From: Gnetum montanum
Lineage: Eukaryota > Streptophyta > Gnetopsida > Gnetales > Gnetaceae
Direction: 5' to 3'
NCBI GenBank assembly: GCA_015680685.1
Contig: MNCI01034224.1
Coordinates: forward strand, 40,760-104,759
Length of the DNA: 64,000 nucleotides
The notes under the pieces were generated by a model. The model was given only the letters and a program-made list of their open reading frames with translations. It was not told the DNA's origin and did no database searches. Positions 47,601 to 59,470 of the stretch are shown here, piece by piece. The stretch's first letter is position 1. Every line of letters begins with the position of its first letter. Made by a program: the position numbers and the translations under genes.

Positions 47601-48181
47601 ATACAAATATGTATACTCCCATTTTTCTTAGGGACTACCACTATGTTGGACACCCATTCTACATAATCAACAATTTGAATGAAACCAACTTGATATAGTT
47701 TCTTAATGTTAGCATGAACTACCAAGGCTAGATCTAGTCTATTTTTGTGAACTTTTCATTGAATTGGCTTGATACTAGGATTGAGTATGATATTATGTTA
47801 GACTAGGCATGTGTCAAGACTCAACATATCTTCATATGACCATGCAAGGATCTTAATGTTACCTTGGAGGACCTTGGTGATGTCTTGAGCTTATTGAGGT
47901 TCTAGTGAGGAACTTAGTTTCAGTGTTTTCTCCTCACCACTATGTGTTGTGACAAGAACCTCAACTAGAAAGTCCTCAATTATATCATCAACCTCAAGAT
48001 CAAGGGTTTTAACTAGGTTTTCTAGTTACTCCAAAGGTTTCTCTATCAAGGATATGTGGTCAACTAAGCTCTCAAGCTCTATATTTAAATGATTAAGGTC
48101 AACAAATGATTTAACATCACCATAAGGTTCACTTAGGCTCAAAGGTAAAATGATATTCCTCCAAGTGTCCATACTCCAATC
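44700..48181 (-). pseudogene. Element D pol2: RT, RNase H, archaeal-type RNase H, integrase
   Basis: Most complete pol2 of the window in domain order, though full of stops. Sense start after ATGGTTGATATGCAG, then GATTGGAGTATGGACAC (48181): N-terminal segment SEPYGDVKSFVDLNHLNIE; AWSYEDM near 47840; VVVPKKNGSIHICIDF near 47620; SIDQLIDTTARHALLSFMDG; active site changed to DYMDNVVMKSK near 47300; LRLNPKKYVFDVESGKILGF; connection domain; RNase H (KNYCLAMVFSLKKWRCYLL, 46744 to 46690). Archaeal-type RNase H at 46420 to 46202 is well preserved (MQFDGASNAHGKSATTIITS, NNMVEYEGLIRRMMVAFDQG, IIKGDSQLMV). Integrase follows: VHEGVCG near 45740, KWHEWLVHTLRAY and NPYSLVYG near 45100, and the C-terminal domain IKEGDLVVKDACEHAEKFST, NWEGSFLIIKAYDNG. 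It ends near 44700. Confidence 0.88.
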
Positions 48182-51045
48182 CTGCATATCAACCATAAGC
48201 ATATTAAGTGGCACCTGTGATAAAATGAGCAAATAACACAAAAATAATGTAAAATACTCTAGCAATTATGCATGGATAAGCCAATGGTAAAATAGGGTTC
48301 AAACAAAGCCCTTAAAGGTTATAAAAGGTAGGATAAAATAAGGGCTAGAAAAGGTCAAATTAAGGCCAAATGATGGAAGAATAACATCAAATGAAGGCCA
48401 AATAATGATTGAATCCCATCAAAGAATGTCGAACAAGGTCAAAGCATGGTCAAATAGCACCATAAGGGATAGGATAAGATAGGTGGAGTAAAAGAAAATC
48501 AAGTAATGTGGAACAAGATGAAATGATAGCCAAATGATAATCAAATGGGACCAGGAGCCCAAATGATACTAAAATATCATCAAATGATGTTCTAGATTAT
48601 CAAAAAGTTTATAGTGATATCCAATGATGTTATCTAATGTCAAACTAAGTTTACTAAGGTTAAAAGATGCCAAATAATAGAAACATTTGATGGAATAAGG
48701 TCAAATGATGCTAAAATGACCAAAATTTAGTCAAATAACATAAAATGATAGGGCAATGTAGGTCATTAATGCATAACAAGGTCAAATCAAGTCAAAACAC
48801 AATGGAATAAGGCCAAACTAGTCAAGGTGGAAAACATGGAGTAAAACATGATCAATATGGATTAATCAGGATCACATTTTGCTAACTTTAGGTCTTAGCA
48901 AGCAATGGTGAGAGGCTAAAGGGTTGATGGGGGAGTTTGGGCACTTTGGAAAGTCATTTCGAAGTTTTTTGAAGGGAAAAATAAGGCCATTTTTTGCAAA
49001 TATGCTAGAGCCATGGTGGAACTATGATGGCCAGTGTGGCTCTGGTAGGGCCTAACATGGTTCTTCTCAAAAAATAGATTTAAAGGTTTGCTATGGCCAA
49101 TTTTTGGGTTCTAATGGTTTGTATCACCAACATAGTGTGTTAGAAGTAAATATTGATCAACACTAGTGTTGATTTGATCCTTTGGAAGCCACAAATACTA
49201 TCAAAGACTTCCAACTACGCTGGCCAGCATGGCCTAAGCATAGTTCCATGAGAAAAATTAATTTTTGATGTCCTAGGGTTAAAATTTATGTTCTATTAGC
49301 TTCCTAGGAAAGTGTAGGGGCATTATGATTATGAACTAGTGATTTGAAGGCTAGAATATGTTTCTAAAAATGAAGTTTAACATCATCCCCCCAAAACTAC
49401 ATTAGCCTATGTAGTTCATTGTACCCTTAGCATGGATTTATAAAACTTAGCATTTTAATGATCAAAATAAGATTAAATTATAGTTGTCTTTAGGTTTTCA
49501 AGGTTCTAGACTTCCCTAATTAAGTTTTAGGTCATTTGGAATGTTGTGGTGCTAGTAAAAGCATACTACAATTATAACTATGCTAGAGGCACATTGGTTA
49601 GCATGGCTCTAGCCCCACAGCATTATTGCACATGAATCTTAATTTTTGAAGAGTTTTGATTGTAAATAAATTAGGTTTTCAAGTTTCAACAACAATTACT
49701 AATGTTCATGGCTAGGATTTCTGCTCAAAAATGTTGATTCTAAATGTTGTTTAAGCCTTGATATGGCCATCCCCCCTAGACTACACTGGCCAACATAGTC
49801 CTAATGTGGATGGGAGGAATATGATAAATTTTGACTATTTTTACTCATTTTCTAGGACTTTGTGGTTTCTGAATGCTCTAGTAGGGTTTTGAGGTTAGGA
49901 TGATGCATTTGGAATTCAATCTAGCATGTTACAGACATATTTTTAAACTTTCATAGAGGAACCATGTTGGGACTACAATAGCCAGTGTAGTCTAAGGCTT
50001 CCTCAACATAGTTCCAAGGTTCAAGCTTGTTTTGATTTTTTTTATTTTTTTTATTTTTATTTTTTTTGCTTCGTTAGTTGGTATTTCAAGGTTAATGAAG
50101 GATCCAAGAAGATGTAAAGGTCATGATGTGTCATTTGAAGCTCATTTGAGGCTTTAGATAGCCAAACCTTAGCAATCTATGCTTGGACTACATTGGCCAA
50201 TAGAGCTATAATGCCCTTCAATGTGATTCCCCTAAAATCAATGATTTTTAGCATTTTTTGATAGTCTTTAAAGGATTTTGGAGCTAATGGAGGTTCCAGC
50301 TAGGGTTTGGGGCTTAGTTTTACCATTCAAGAGTTATTTAGAAGCCTAGATAATGGTGGGAATTCTCATTCTACATGGAACTATTCTAGCTAGCATGGTT
50401 CAATGCTTGTCTAATGTAGTTATCCAAAATAGCTTATTTTGTTATGAGTTTTGGCTTCCTTCAGTGCTTGCTACATTCCAATGTCAACATCCAATTTCCA
50501 ATTTTGACATGAGAGTTTACTATATTCAACATGTTATGGATGAATTACCAAAAGTTGAATTTTGACAATGGTTGATTCTTGGAATCCATTCCAAGGCTTT
50601 TTAGGAAATTAATCCTAACGTAGTTCCTGTGGAGAAGCATAAATCCTAGTGTGTTAGGATTCTTATTGTTTTATTTGGTAGGCACCTATTGGGGCCCACA
50701 TAAATTTGAAATTCTTAATTATATTAATTTTTCTACTAACCTAGTGTACTTTTCACTTTCCAAATGTGAACATGGAGATATGTGGGAGTTGTATGGGTGT
50801 TTCAAGGATGGGGTTTATATTTCCAATGCATAAGTTTGGGAGTAATTCCACCATTACAATTTTACTGAAATCAATTTTTCTAGCCCATCCCCAATAAGAA
50901 ATTCATAGCATCAAGTCCTTTTCATCAATTGTTTCTTCAATCCCATCCATCCCTAGCATGGTTTTACTAGAATTCATCAAGAACTAGTGCAATTGTAAGG
51001 AGTATGAAGGAGGTTTTGAAGATTTCTTGCATCAACCTGCCCAAC
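48182..51045. repeat. Element D spacer with palindromic phrases
   Basis: Non-coding. From 48240 to 48850 there are many short GGTCAAATGATG-like phrases on the plus strand (runs of CAAATGATGNNA), a low-order tandem texture. From 48990 to 50640 the CTATGCTGGCCAGCATGGC-type palindromes recur (near 49020, 49215, 49590, 49790, 49985 and 50390). Two 60 to 70-codon ORFs lie in this region, but nothing matches a known family. It corresponds to the B and C spacers. Confidence 0.55.
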
Positions 51046-53098
51046 ATGTCAAAAAGGAGAGCATCCACAAGCAATAACCTAGCCCTAAAAGAGGCTGACA
51101 CTAATACAAAGGAACTCTCCCATCTACGATGGCCTCTACTTAAAGAGGGTTCATCCACAATGACTACCAAGGACACCTCTCTTGGTTGTTCTCATGGGTT
51201 TCTAGCCTAGAACCTAGGCATTTTGTGTTAGCTAAGCTTGCATGTTGGATGATTCTTGGGTTTGAATGATTTAAATGTTGTATTTGGATTGTGGTTATGT
51301 GTTTGTTGTGTTATTTTTTCCTTAGGGGCCATTGGTATGAAGTTATGAATTTTTATTTTGCCTTGTTTGGTGTGTTTTCTACTATTTTCCATGAAAAAGC
51401 AATGCTAATTTTCTTATTTTTTGTAAGAAAAAAGCAAGATTTTTTTATTTTTAACACCATTGGGTTGTTTTTTTTTTTTTTACAATGACACTATTGGTTG
51501 AACCCCTAATTTTTCACTTATAGTAATTTGTTATGAATTTTTCAATAAGTCAGTGCAAGGTGAATTTTTAGTTTTTTACTATTTTACCCCTCTAAAACTA
51601 GGTAGTGTTGATACTTGAAATAAATTTTTCTACCAATGTACCAACTTCTTGGGGATTATTATGGCCATGTGGAAGGGGTTGACACTTGTTTTGAAATTTT
51701 TAAATTTTTTTCATATTTTTTTCTAGTGTTTTTACTATAGTTGTTTTTCTACAGATTATGTTTTTTTATGTTTTAGGTTGTCGTATGAATTTTTTCCAAG
51801 ACTAAAACTACAATGTTGATGTCAAATTTTGTTAAATTTTGAACATGTGCAGTACCTAGAATTAGAAAACAAAATTAGCAAAAAGTTATCATTTTTCATA
51901 CATGTGAATTACTCTCTACAGTTACATTTTCACCTATTGAAACTGCAAACCTCCCAGTTTTGTACATGTAGCCATAATCTCAAAATTCACACACAATGAC
52001 CCAACACCCCACCTACCAACATGATGTTGCACGGTGATTCTTTTTGGTTTAGACCAAGTGCCAAGGAATTCCTTCCCTTCTTACTGCAAAATTTCAATGT
52101 AGTCGTATGGTCACTCTTGGCCTTTGAAATAATGCCTGTTATCATCAAAACCTTACTATCCCATTCTACTAGCCTAATCATCAAGTTCATAGTAGAGGAT
52201 CTTGACACCTGTGTGGAGGATGAAAAACTCAATGGCATGTATACTAGAGGCACCTATAGCTTTTTCAAAATCTAGAAACTGCCTAAGTTTATCCAATACA
52301 ACGCAAACAACATGTTACTAGTTAGTCACACATCCACACCTTATTTCAAAACCATCCTAGCACCATCTACTATTTGGAAGGGTAAGTGTAATTTTAAGTT
52401 CCTTTAGTTTACCTATTGGTTTCATTAGGCCACTTGGGTGTAACAATTCTTGTTTCGATTTGAATGCTTATAGGTATAGGGTAGATGACCATGGGTTAAT
52501 TGAGAGTGACCAACTCTTACACTTGGCCTAAACAATGCTAGAGGTCTTTACCAAAAGCCAAGTAATGAGGATCATAGTAATGGAGCAACTCAAGCATGAC
52601 TTTGATAGGTATGCCTCCTACCATTCTCAAGTCTACCATTGTTGTCTAGCTAATGAGATGGCCATAGCTAGTGGGGTATCCTGATTTTGGTGTATAGATT
52701 CATATACCCCTTCAGATCCCCACATTACCTACTTCCAACAAGCAAAGTAAGAATTCTTATGTTTAATTTTTTAAATAATGTCAACATTTTCTAGTTATAT
52801 AGTTGCTAGGTTATCTAGGTTTTAATTGTTTCATTGGTTTTCTCAATGCGGCTATGGGTTTTGTTTTAATTTATTTTGTTTATAATATTTTTTTTCATTA
52901 CATTCTAGGGATTTCTCCTTCATCTATCATTGTAGTGATCAATTTAGGATGTGTTGAGGAGACACTCATCCTCACGTTTGATGAGGTGGATGCAACATAT
53001 CATTGGTTGGCTAGCTAGGCACTTAGGAATCCCCAAGCAAGGATTGCCAGTGTCGATTTGCTTAATCTATTCATGGTTCCTAGCCCAACCATCCCTAT
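51046..53098 (+). pseudogene. Element D antisense gene, exons 1 to 4, cut by element E
   Basis: Plus-strand copy of the unknown antisense gene (D is minus sense). Exon 1 51046 to about 51210 (MSKRRASTSNNLALKEADTN). Exon 2 about 51971 to 52381 (HGDSFWFRPSAKEFLPFLLQ, NFNVVVWSLLAFEIMPVIIK, ending FKTILAPSTIWKG before GTAAGT). Exon 3 52474 to 52746 (after ATGCTTATAG; YRVDDHGLIESDQLLHLA, VMRIIVMEQLKHDFDRYA; GTAAGA donor). Exon 4 begins at 52909 after CATTCTAG (CVEETLILTFDEVDATYHWL, LLNLFMVPSPTIPI) and ends where the E LTR begins. The splice sites are canonical, and exon 2 is open for 84 codons. The remaining exons should lie beyond element E, outside the window. Confidence 0.8.
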
Positions 53099-54305
53099 TG
53101 AAACACCACTCAAAATTACATCTTGTAACTTTTATGACTTCCATCTCATGAAACCCAAAGCTAAACTTTATTTTAAATGTAAAGACTATAATCCAAGGCA
53201 ATCTCACATACTTTATACTTTTAAAGCTAAAAAATGACTTATTAGTTGCCAAAGCCTCATCCCCCAAGGAAAAAAAAGTCATGTAATGTTTATATTTTGA
53301 CTTGAAAGGGTCAAATTTGCCTTTTGGGATGCAAAAAATGGTAATTTTATGGATTTTAGGGGTGATATAACATCTTCTCTGCTGGAACACCTATAGGAGG
53401 ATAAATCTCACCTACCCACCAACATGGAGGGATAAAACTTAATGAGGAGAGGTGAGGGATGCAAAATGCCTAATGTGAAGGGGTCTAACATTCGCCTCCC
53501 AGTGTTGATTCTTCATCCTCCCAATGTAGATCTAGCAAGGCTAATATTTCAACACATTCCCTCTAGTGAGGAAGCTTCAGCAAGGAAGCTCTAGTGAGAA
53601 AGCTCTAGTAAGGAGAGTCCAATTCTACTGCCCAGTGAGGAATAGCCACCTACTCCACTAGAATGTGGTAGAAATTTGTAGTAATTTCTCAGCCAATTTG
53701 TAGTTGAATGACAACCATCTTGTAGTCAAAATCATGACCCAAGACCTATAAAATCTAAACCCCTACAACATTTTGAGGTTCCACACTTTGATACACTTTG
53801 AGCATTGGCATCTTAGCATCTAAGAGGTCTTTCACTCCAACAATAATGTAGCTTCTCAAACCTTCCTCAACATGGAATCATTGCAACCTTTTCATCCTTA
53901 TTATCCCCTTGGGATTTATGAACTTTCGGCATCCATGTTGCACTCCTAGGATCCTCAACTCCCTATGTAGAGTATTTTGGCAACCCAAATCCCTTACACT
54001 TCTTAACCCCTTAATAGTAGCCAATGTTCCAAATCCAGAGTAGCAACAGAGAAGGTTCAATAATACCAAGAGTGGTGGAGCATCCAAATTTTGGAGTGGA
54101 TTACATCAATTTCAATGGACTCTGAACCCCTACCTAAGTGAACTAGCCTTTGTTCTTCCAATAGCACATCTTGTACACAACCCTCAAACTTAATCTTTAT
54201 AGTTTTTAATAAATTTTAAGATCTTTTTTGATTTTGTGTGCAATTTTCATTTGCCTTTGATTTTCTAGAAACTCTATGTAGACCGAAATGTTGAGTAGCT
54301 AAAGT
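53099..54305 (+). repeat. Element E 5' LTR, about 1.2 kb
   Basis: Starts TGAAACACCACTCAAAATT directly after codon-readable exon 4 of D, so the left border is exact. It aligns with C and D LTRs at the start (ATAATCCAAGGCAATCTCAC, GCCAAAGCCTCATC) and with the B 3' LTR remnant in the last third. The right border is placed just before the PBS. The bases before it (CCTAT, 53094 to 53098) are the expected target duplication, to be found again at the far end of E. Confidence 0.8.
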
Positions 54306-54310
54306 TTTCT

Positions 54311-54328
54311 TGGTGTTAAAAGGAGGGT
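54311..54328 (+). promoter_or_regulatory. Decayed primer binding site of E
   Basis: TGGTGTTAAAAGGAGG, which differs from the A site TGGCGCTAGAAGGAGG only by two C-to-T and one G-to-A changes. It follows the LTR at the right distance. Confidence 0.75.
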
Positions 54329-55027
54329 CTTTGCCCCTATCTCTTCATTAAAATTTGTTTGCCCCATAGCCAAAATTTCTCTCCTAGCTAAAATCTACTA
54401 TTTTCACATCAAAAAGCCTTTGAATCTTCTCATAAACCAATGTTGTCGCTCACATCATTGTAGCAAAACCCTTAGTGTGGATGTTGCAAGTGTATGGATA
54501 TTGGATTTTCACAATACCTATTGTGAATTTCTTGACCAAAGGCAATGTTGATGTGGTGTGGAAGCTACCTTCCATTACTACCAAAATTTTCTAAGAAGGG
54601 GCAACATTAATCATTTTCAACAACCAAACCCCCATCCCTCTTACTGTGAAAATTAGAAGCTTTCCAAAATCATTTTGTTGGAAAGCCGTACTTTCCATTT
54701 GGACTACCAAAACCTACCTCCCACTTCACCAACATTAGATAGGAAGGTATGAGATCTCCCCATCTCACCCCCTTTCTTCCCCCTTACTACACCTAATGTA
54801 GGTGTAGCTAGGAAGCCTAGCATGGATGAGGTTTGGTACCACCTTTTCAGCTTACCAACTTTTAGCAAAGGGATGTACCCCCTTGACCCCACTTACTATT
54901 TATAGTAAGTAGCCCATTTTCACCCATTTTTTTCTTCTTTTAGCAATTTTTGAGTTTCACTTGTTGGAATTTTATCTCTTTTTCACCCTTTTATAACCTA
55001 TTTCAAGCCATTCTTAGCATTATAACC
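54329..55027 (+). other. Element E 5' leader
   Basis: Untranslated leader of 0.7 kb, homologous to B 326 to 774 in its last two thirds. Contains short phrases such as CTACACCTAATGTAGGTGTAG, an imperfect dyad, near 54790. No gene. Confidence 0.65.
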
Positions 55028-58000
55028 ATGTCATTCCAACATTCAACCAAGTTGCCTTTTGAATTTACTAGCAACATGTCTAGCCATCATGGTATGAGGG
55101 TCAATGACCCCAAAGACTTTATCATTGTTAAGTGTAGGCAGGCTCTACAACTTAAGGGGAAAAGTCCTAGATTTTCAATGATAAATAAAGAGTACTACAA
55201 CTATTTTGTGTCAAAATCCATTCTAGCCTACCAATTCCCTGCATAGAAGCAGAAGTTAAGACAGAGTCTGAGCTCATATAATGTGATGGGAAGGAGTATA
55301 TTCCTTCCCCGTATGACCAAATATCTCTCAGCAAAACCCACATGTGTATTTTGATTCAACTTATTAAGATGAAAGAGGTAGGTGAAAATGCTAGCTCGGA
55401 TGAGCAACAAGAGGAGGAGGATGAGTTTAGGGTAGAATCTAAATAAGAGAACATCCTAAGGGATTGTTCCAACAAAAAACCCCTAAATCCACCATGCCTA
55501 CCTCTATTTCCCTTGTCTTCTCCATAGAACAAATGTCACCATCCTCTATCCCTTCATACCTGATCATGTTCAGGCCCACACCCATAATAGCTAAACACCC
55601 AGCATAATCCATGCCACATTCTACCACCTTCCATTTCTGGATGTCACTTGCCATCCAACCTAGGTCAATGCACCCATTGTTGATGGTGGTTACCACCACC
55701 AACCTATTAACCAATCAAGTGGAACCCACCATAAGACCCCAAGCACTCTAAGAGGCACATACCCTATTTGTTATATTTGTGTACTAGATACTGGCACAAA
55801 CATCTTTCTCCTTGTTTGGCCCACTAACCACAGCTATAACACAGCTTCTCCCCTTTGTTCTACAACCGATAGTGAGGCCACAAGCCTTCTAATAAATGTA
55901 TCAACCATTCATGCAAGCCCCCTAGCTAGTATGGATTACATAAGGCCTGCATTAGGCCTTTCAAATCCAAGACCTAACAAAGGCATTGAAGTGGTTTAAA
56001 GCCTCTCAAAGTGTCAAGATCATGGATTTTTACTAGGACAATCACATCAATCCTATGGTCCCATCCTTGATGCTTCCTCCCAATGTCCCCATCCCACAAT
56101 TCAACAAGTACAATGAAGAAGGTGATCCCAAAGCTCACCTTATAACCTTTTGTTCAAGTGCATACTATTGCAATCATGGCCATATACCATAATGAGAATT
56201 TTTCCTATGTCCTTGACTTAGATGTTTGATTGGTATCGTGGCCTACCTAGAGGATCTATATCCTCTCTTGAAGACTTGATAGCCTAATTCGTTAACTTCT
56301 TCAAGTATAACTTGAAGCCCAACACAACACTTGACTAGCTAATGAAGGTCAAGTAGGGATCCCTTAAGACAATACAAACATTCATCCAACAATGGAACGA
56401 TCTACTAAATGACATACTAAAACCTATAGTCGAAATCCACTTTTTGGCTATATTTATGAGGCTGACCAATGATTTTATTAAATCTAAACTATACTACCTT
56501 GATCCATGATGACTTAGTCAAGCGTTCTCCTAGACCAAAAACATAGAGGATGTCGTGGAAGCTAGTCATAAGCTTACTTACATGGCATACAAGAACCAAT
56601 ACACACGAAGGGACAAGGAGAGAGCTAAATAAAATAATGTGTCAGTGGAAACTATAACTAAAGAAGCCAAAACCACTAACCAAGGACTAAGAGCCAATCC
56701 ACCTAAGGCCCCTACTAGCAATTGAGATATCCACCCATCAACCTCTAAGGCCACTACATCGACCATAACTAGACCCAACTTTGAATGGAAGGATAGGACA
56801 AAATACACTAGGTTGTCATTATAGCCATCCAAGCTATTAGACCAACTATTGAAGAGTGGGCACATTCAATATAAGCAAATAACTCAAGCTTCTCAAAAGA
56901 AGCATGAGAGGCTATGTGAGATAGGCAAAGATCCCACTCAAGCAACAAATGATAACCCACATCTACTTAAGTATTTTAAGCTAGACCACTTTGTCCACTA
57001 TCATCAGCTATCTAGTCATGACACAGACTTCTTCCACACACTGAAGGATTATCTACAAAAGATGATAGATAGGGGAGAGCTAGTTCTAGATGCATCCAAA
57101 CCTATTTGACCATAAAACTAATCAATGCATGTGTACAAGTACTTGTTGAATGCTAACAATACCACATATATTATATTGATGTTCAACATTGATGACAATT
57201 GGAGACCTGTGACGAAACCATTCATGATTTGAGTACCCGCTCATGATGCAAGGAACGATTTAGCTTCCATCACTTTAAGACCCCCTTTTGTCATGAAAGT
57301 ACCATCATGAGCATCCCTGAAGAAGCCTTTTGTCATCAAGGTGTCCTAGCCCAACACAATCTAGCTAGCCCATACAACTGAACAACAGCCTCCCATGGTG
57401 GCCAATGCCACAGCTTCTTCCTCCCACACAATTGATAACAATCAAAAGGCCTCAACTAAGCAAAGTAATAAACCTAAGTAGAAGCTCAACAACAAAGATG
57501 ACAAGTAGGATAAATCAATGAAGGAAGTGGACCTGCCAAAGCCCACTTCTATATCCTTAGTGCCCATGACTTCTACAACCTAGTTTGCTTCCACAAGCAA
57601 ACCATGGGAGGCCCCTAAGAGCCAAGATAAAAATAAAGAGGAAAATACACAATAATCTAAGGCTAAAGTTTGCATTTTCCTCTTTCCTTAGTGTAGTGAA
57701 ACAAGTCAAGCAGTCCCTCAAGTGAAAGAACATAACTTTGAGGTTGTATGACCTTATCATAACTTCTGCTACACATTGTGAGGTGCTAGTCATGATGTTT
57801 AATTTCATCCCCATTAGTGTGGACATTCCCGCTAACAAGAAATCCATCAATGCAATGATGGTTCCTTCTTTGCCAAGTAAGAAGAAGTTAACATCACTAG
57901 TGTTTCGTCAGAGTGAAATCAAGGGTAGTTCTCAAAATGGTAAGGTAACTAGGGCTTCTCTTTTCATCATAATTTAGGTATGGTAGTATAAGGTACATTG

Positions 58001-58595
58001 AGTGCATGTGGATGATGCAACTACAACAAATGTCATCCCATGTAACATATTTGAACATTTAGGCTTGACTAAGCAAATGCAACATACGACAATTATAGCT
58101 CTCAAGTGCTTCAACAAATCAAAGGTTGCTGTCACAGGATCTATCTCCTTATATTTTGTAGCAAGGAAGCAATTCCCCATAACCACTAATTTCTTAGTGT
58201 TAAATATGATGCTAGGATTTAACCTTATCTTGGGAAGACCTTGGTTAGCTCAGTTATGAGCCATGTCTTCTCCTATCCACCAAGAGATTCACCTTCCTTA
58301 TAAGGAAGGTGAAATCATATTTCACGATGATAACACAATTCCCCTGGCTTTTAACAACATGAACATACAGCATAAGTCTAAAGTGGAGTTTCAAGAAGAC
58401 ACTCCTAGTCATGAGGTCTAGCAACCCAAGAGAGAGGAAAAAGCCAAGAATGACAACAATGGACAACAAGATGTGCTATGGGATGACTTCCCTTTCAACA
58501 TCATCAGTGAAGGGGATGGTACATAAAAACTTATGCATAATAGGCCTTACACATTTTCTAATCTTTCAAAGATTAGGAAGAATCTGTACAAGTGA
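55028..58595 (+). pseudogene. Element E gag-protease, decayed
   Basis: Starts MSFQHSTKLPFEFTSN. N-terminal domain CRQALQLKGKSPRFSMINKE; gag core from about 56020 with KYNEEGDPKAHLITF and decayed DWYRGLPRGS and SLEDL; knuckle replaced by HYHQLSSHDTDFFHTLKDYL near 57000 (cysteines lost); KPFMI and PPFVMKVPS repeats near 57210 to 57310; protease at 57740 to 58260 with VHVDDATTTN (the glycine after DD is lost) and FNLILGRPWLAQL; tail WDDFPFNIISEGDG; last codons at 58593 to 58595 by alignment with B. Multiple TAG and TAA stops and frameshifts. It converges with the antisense gene to its right. Confidence 0.85.
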
Positions 58596-59470
58596 TGTAC
58601 ACCTTGACCTTGCCACCCATGCCCATATGACCACGTAACCATATGTACCAATAGCCATGTAGCCTAAATTTTCTTTGTTGACCTATTGTGCCTTTTTGTA
58701 CACTTTATTTTAACCTTTTATGCATGCAAATTAAGGTTTTACATTTTTTTGCATTTTTATTTATTAAAGCCTATCTCTTTATTTATCTTCCTTTTTAGCA
58801 TGTTACAAACACCAAAAACCTTGTAAAATTTTTAAAACTAGAAAATCCATAAAAACTTTAAAATAGGAAAACACCAAAAATATTAGTTTCCTTACAATGT
58901 AGACTAATGATAGACTAAAACTAGTAAAACCCATGGCCTATCAAGGCCTTAAATTGGCACACAATCTGCTAAGACTCTAAACTAGCATCGTAGTCCACTA
59001 AGACTCCAAACTGGCATTGTAGTCAACTAAGACTCTAAATTGGCACTACAGTTCACTAAGACTTTAAACTAGCACCACAGGCCACCGTGGTCATAAATTG
59101 GTGACAAACATATGGCCTACCATGGTCAAAAATTACCAAGAAACCCTTATCCTATAGCCATTCATAATATTATAATTTAGTCATTTTCTACAAAACCAAC
59201 GTATCCACTCTTAACATAGTTATTTAAAACATTTATAGCCTTGAAATCTTAAAATAGTAAAATCATCAACAACATATATAGCCAAAACTAAAATCAAAAC
59301 TTAAAATTTAAAACATTTAAAAAAATACATAGCCATAACCACACTATGTGGTATAAATATTAAAAAAATAAACCATAAGTGTCAAACTATCTACAACTAA
59401 ATTGGCCAACATCGGCCATATAACATCCAACATTAAAACTATAATGAAATTAATAACAATTGTTATCACA
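58596..59470. repeat. Element E spacer with repeat array 1
   Basis: Spacer between convergent ends, homologous to B 4406 to 5232. At 58920 to 59110 units such as AAGACTCTAAACTGGCATTG and AGTCCACTAAGACTC repeat with a period near 37 bases. T-rich tracts follow gag-pro. Confidence 0.65.

Noticed and set aside
51004-51488. Independent host gene at 51.0 to 51.5 kb
   Set aside because: 51046 to 51210 fits exon 1 of the antisense gene of D by position and MSxxx start; the rest is its intron 1.
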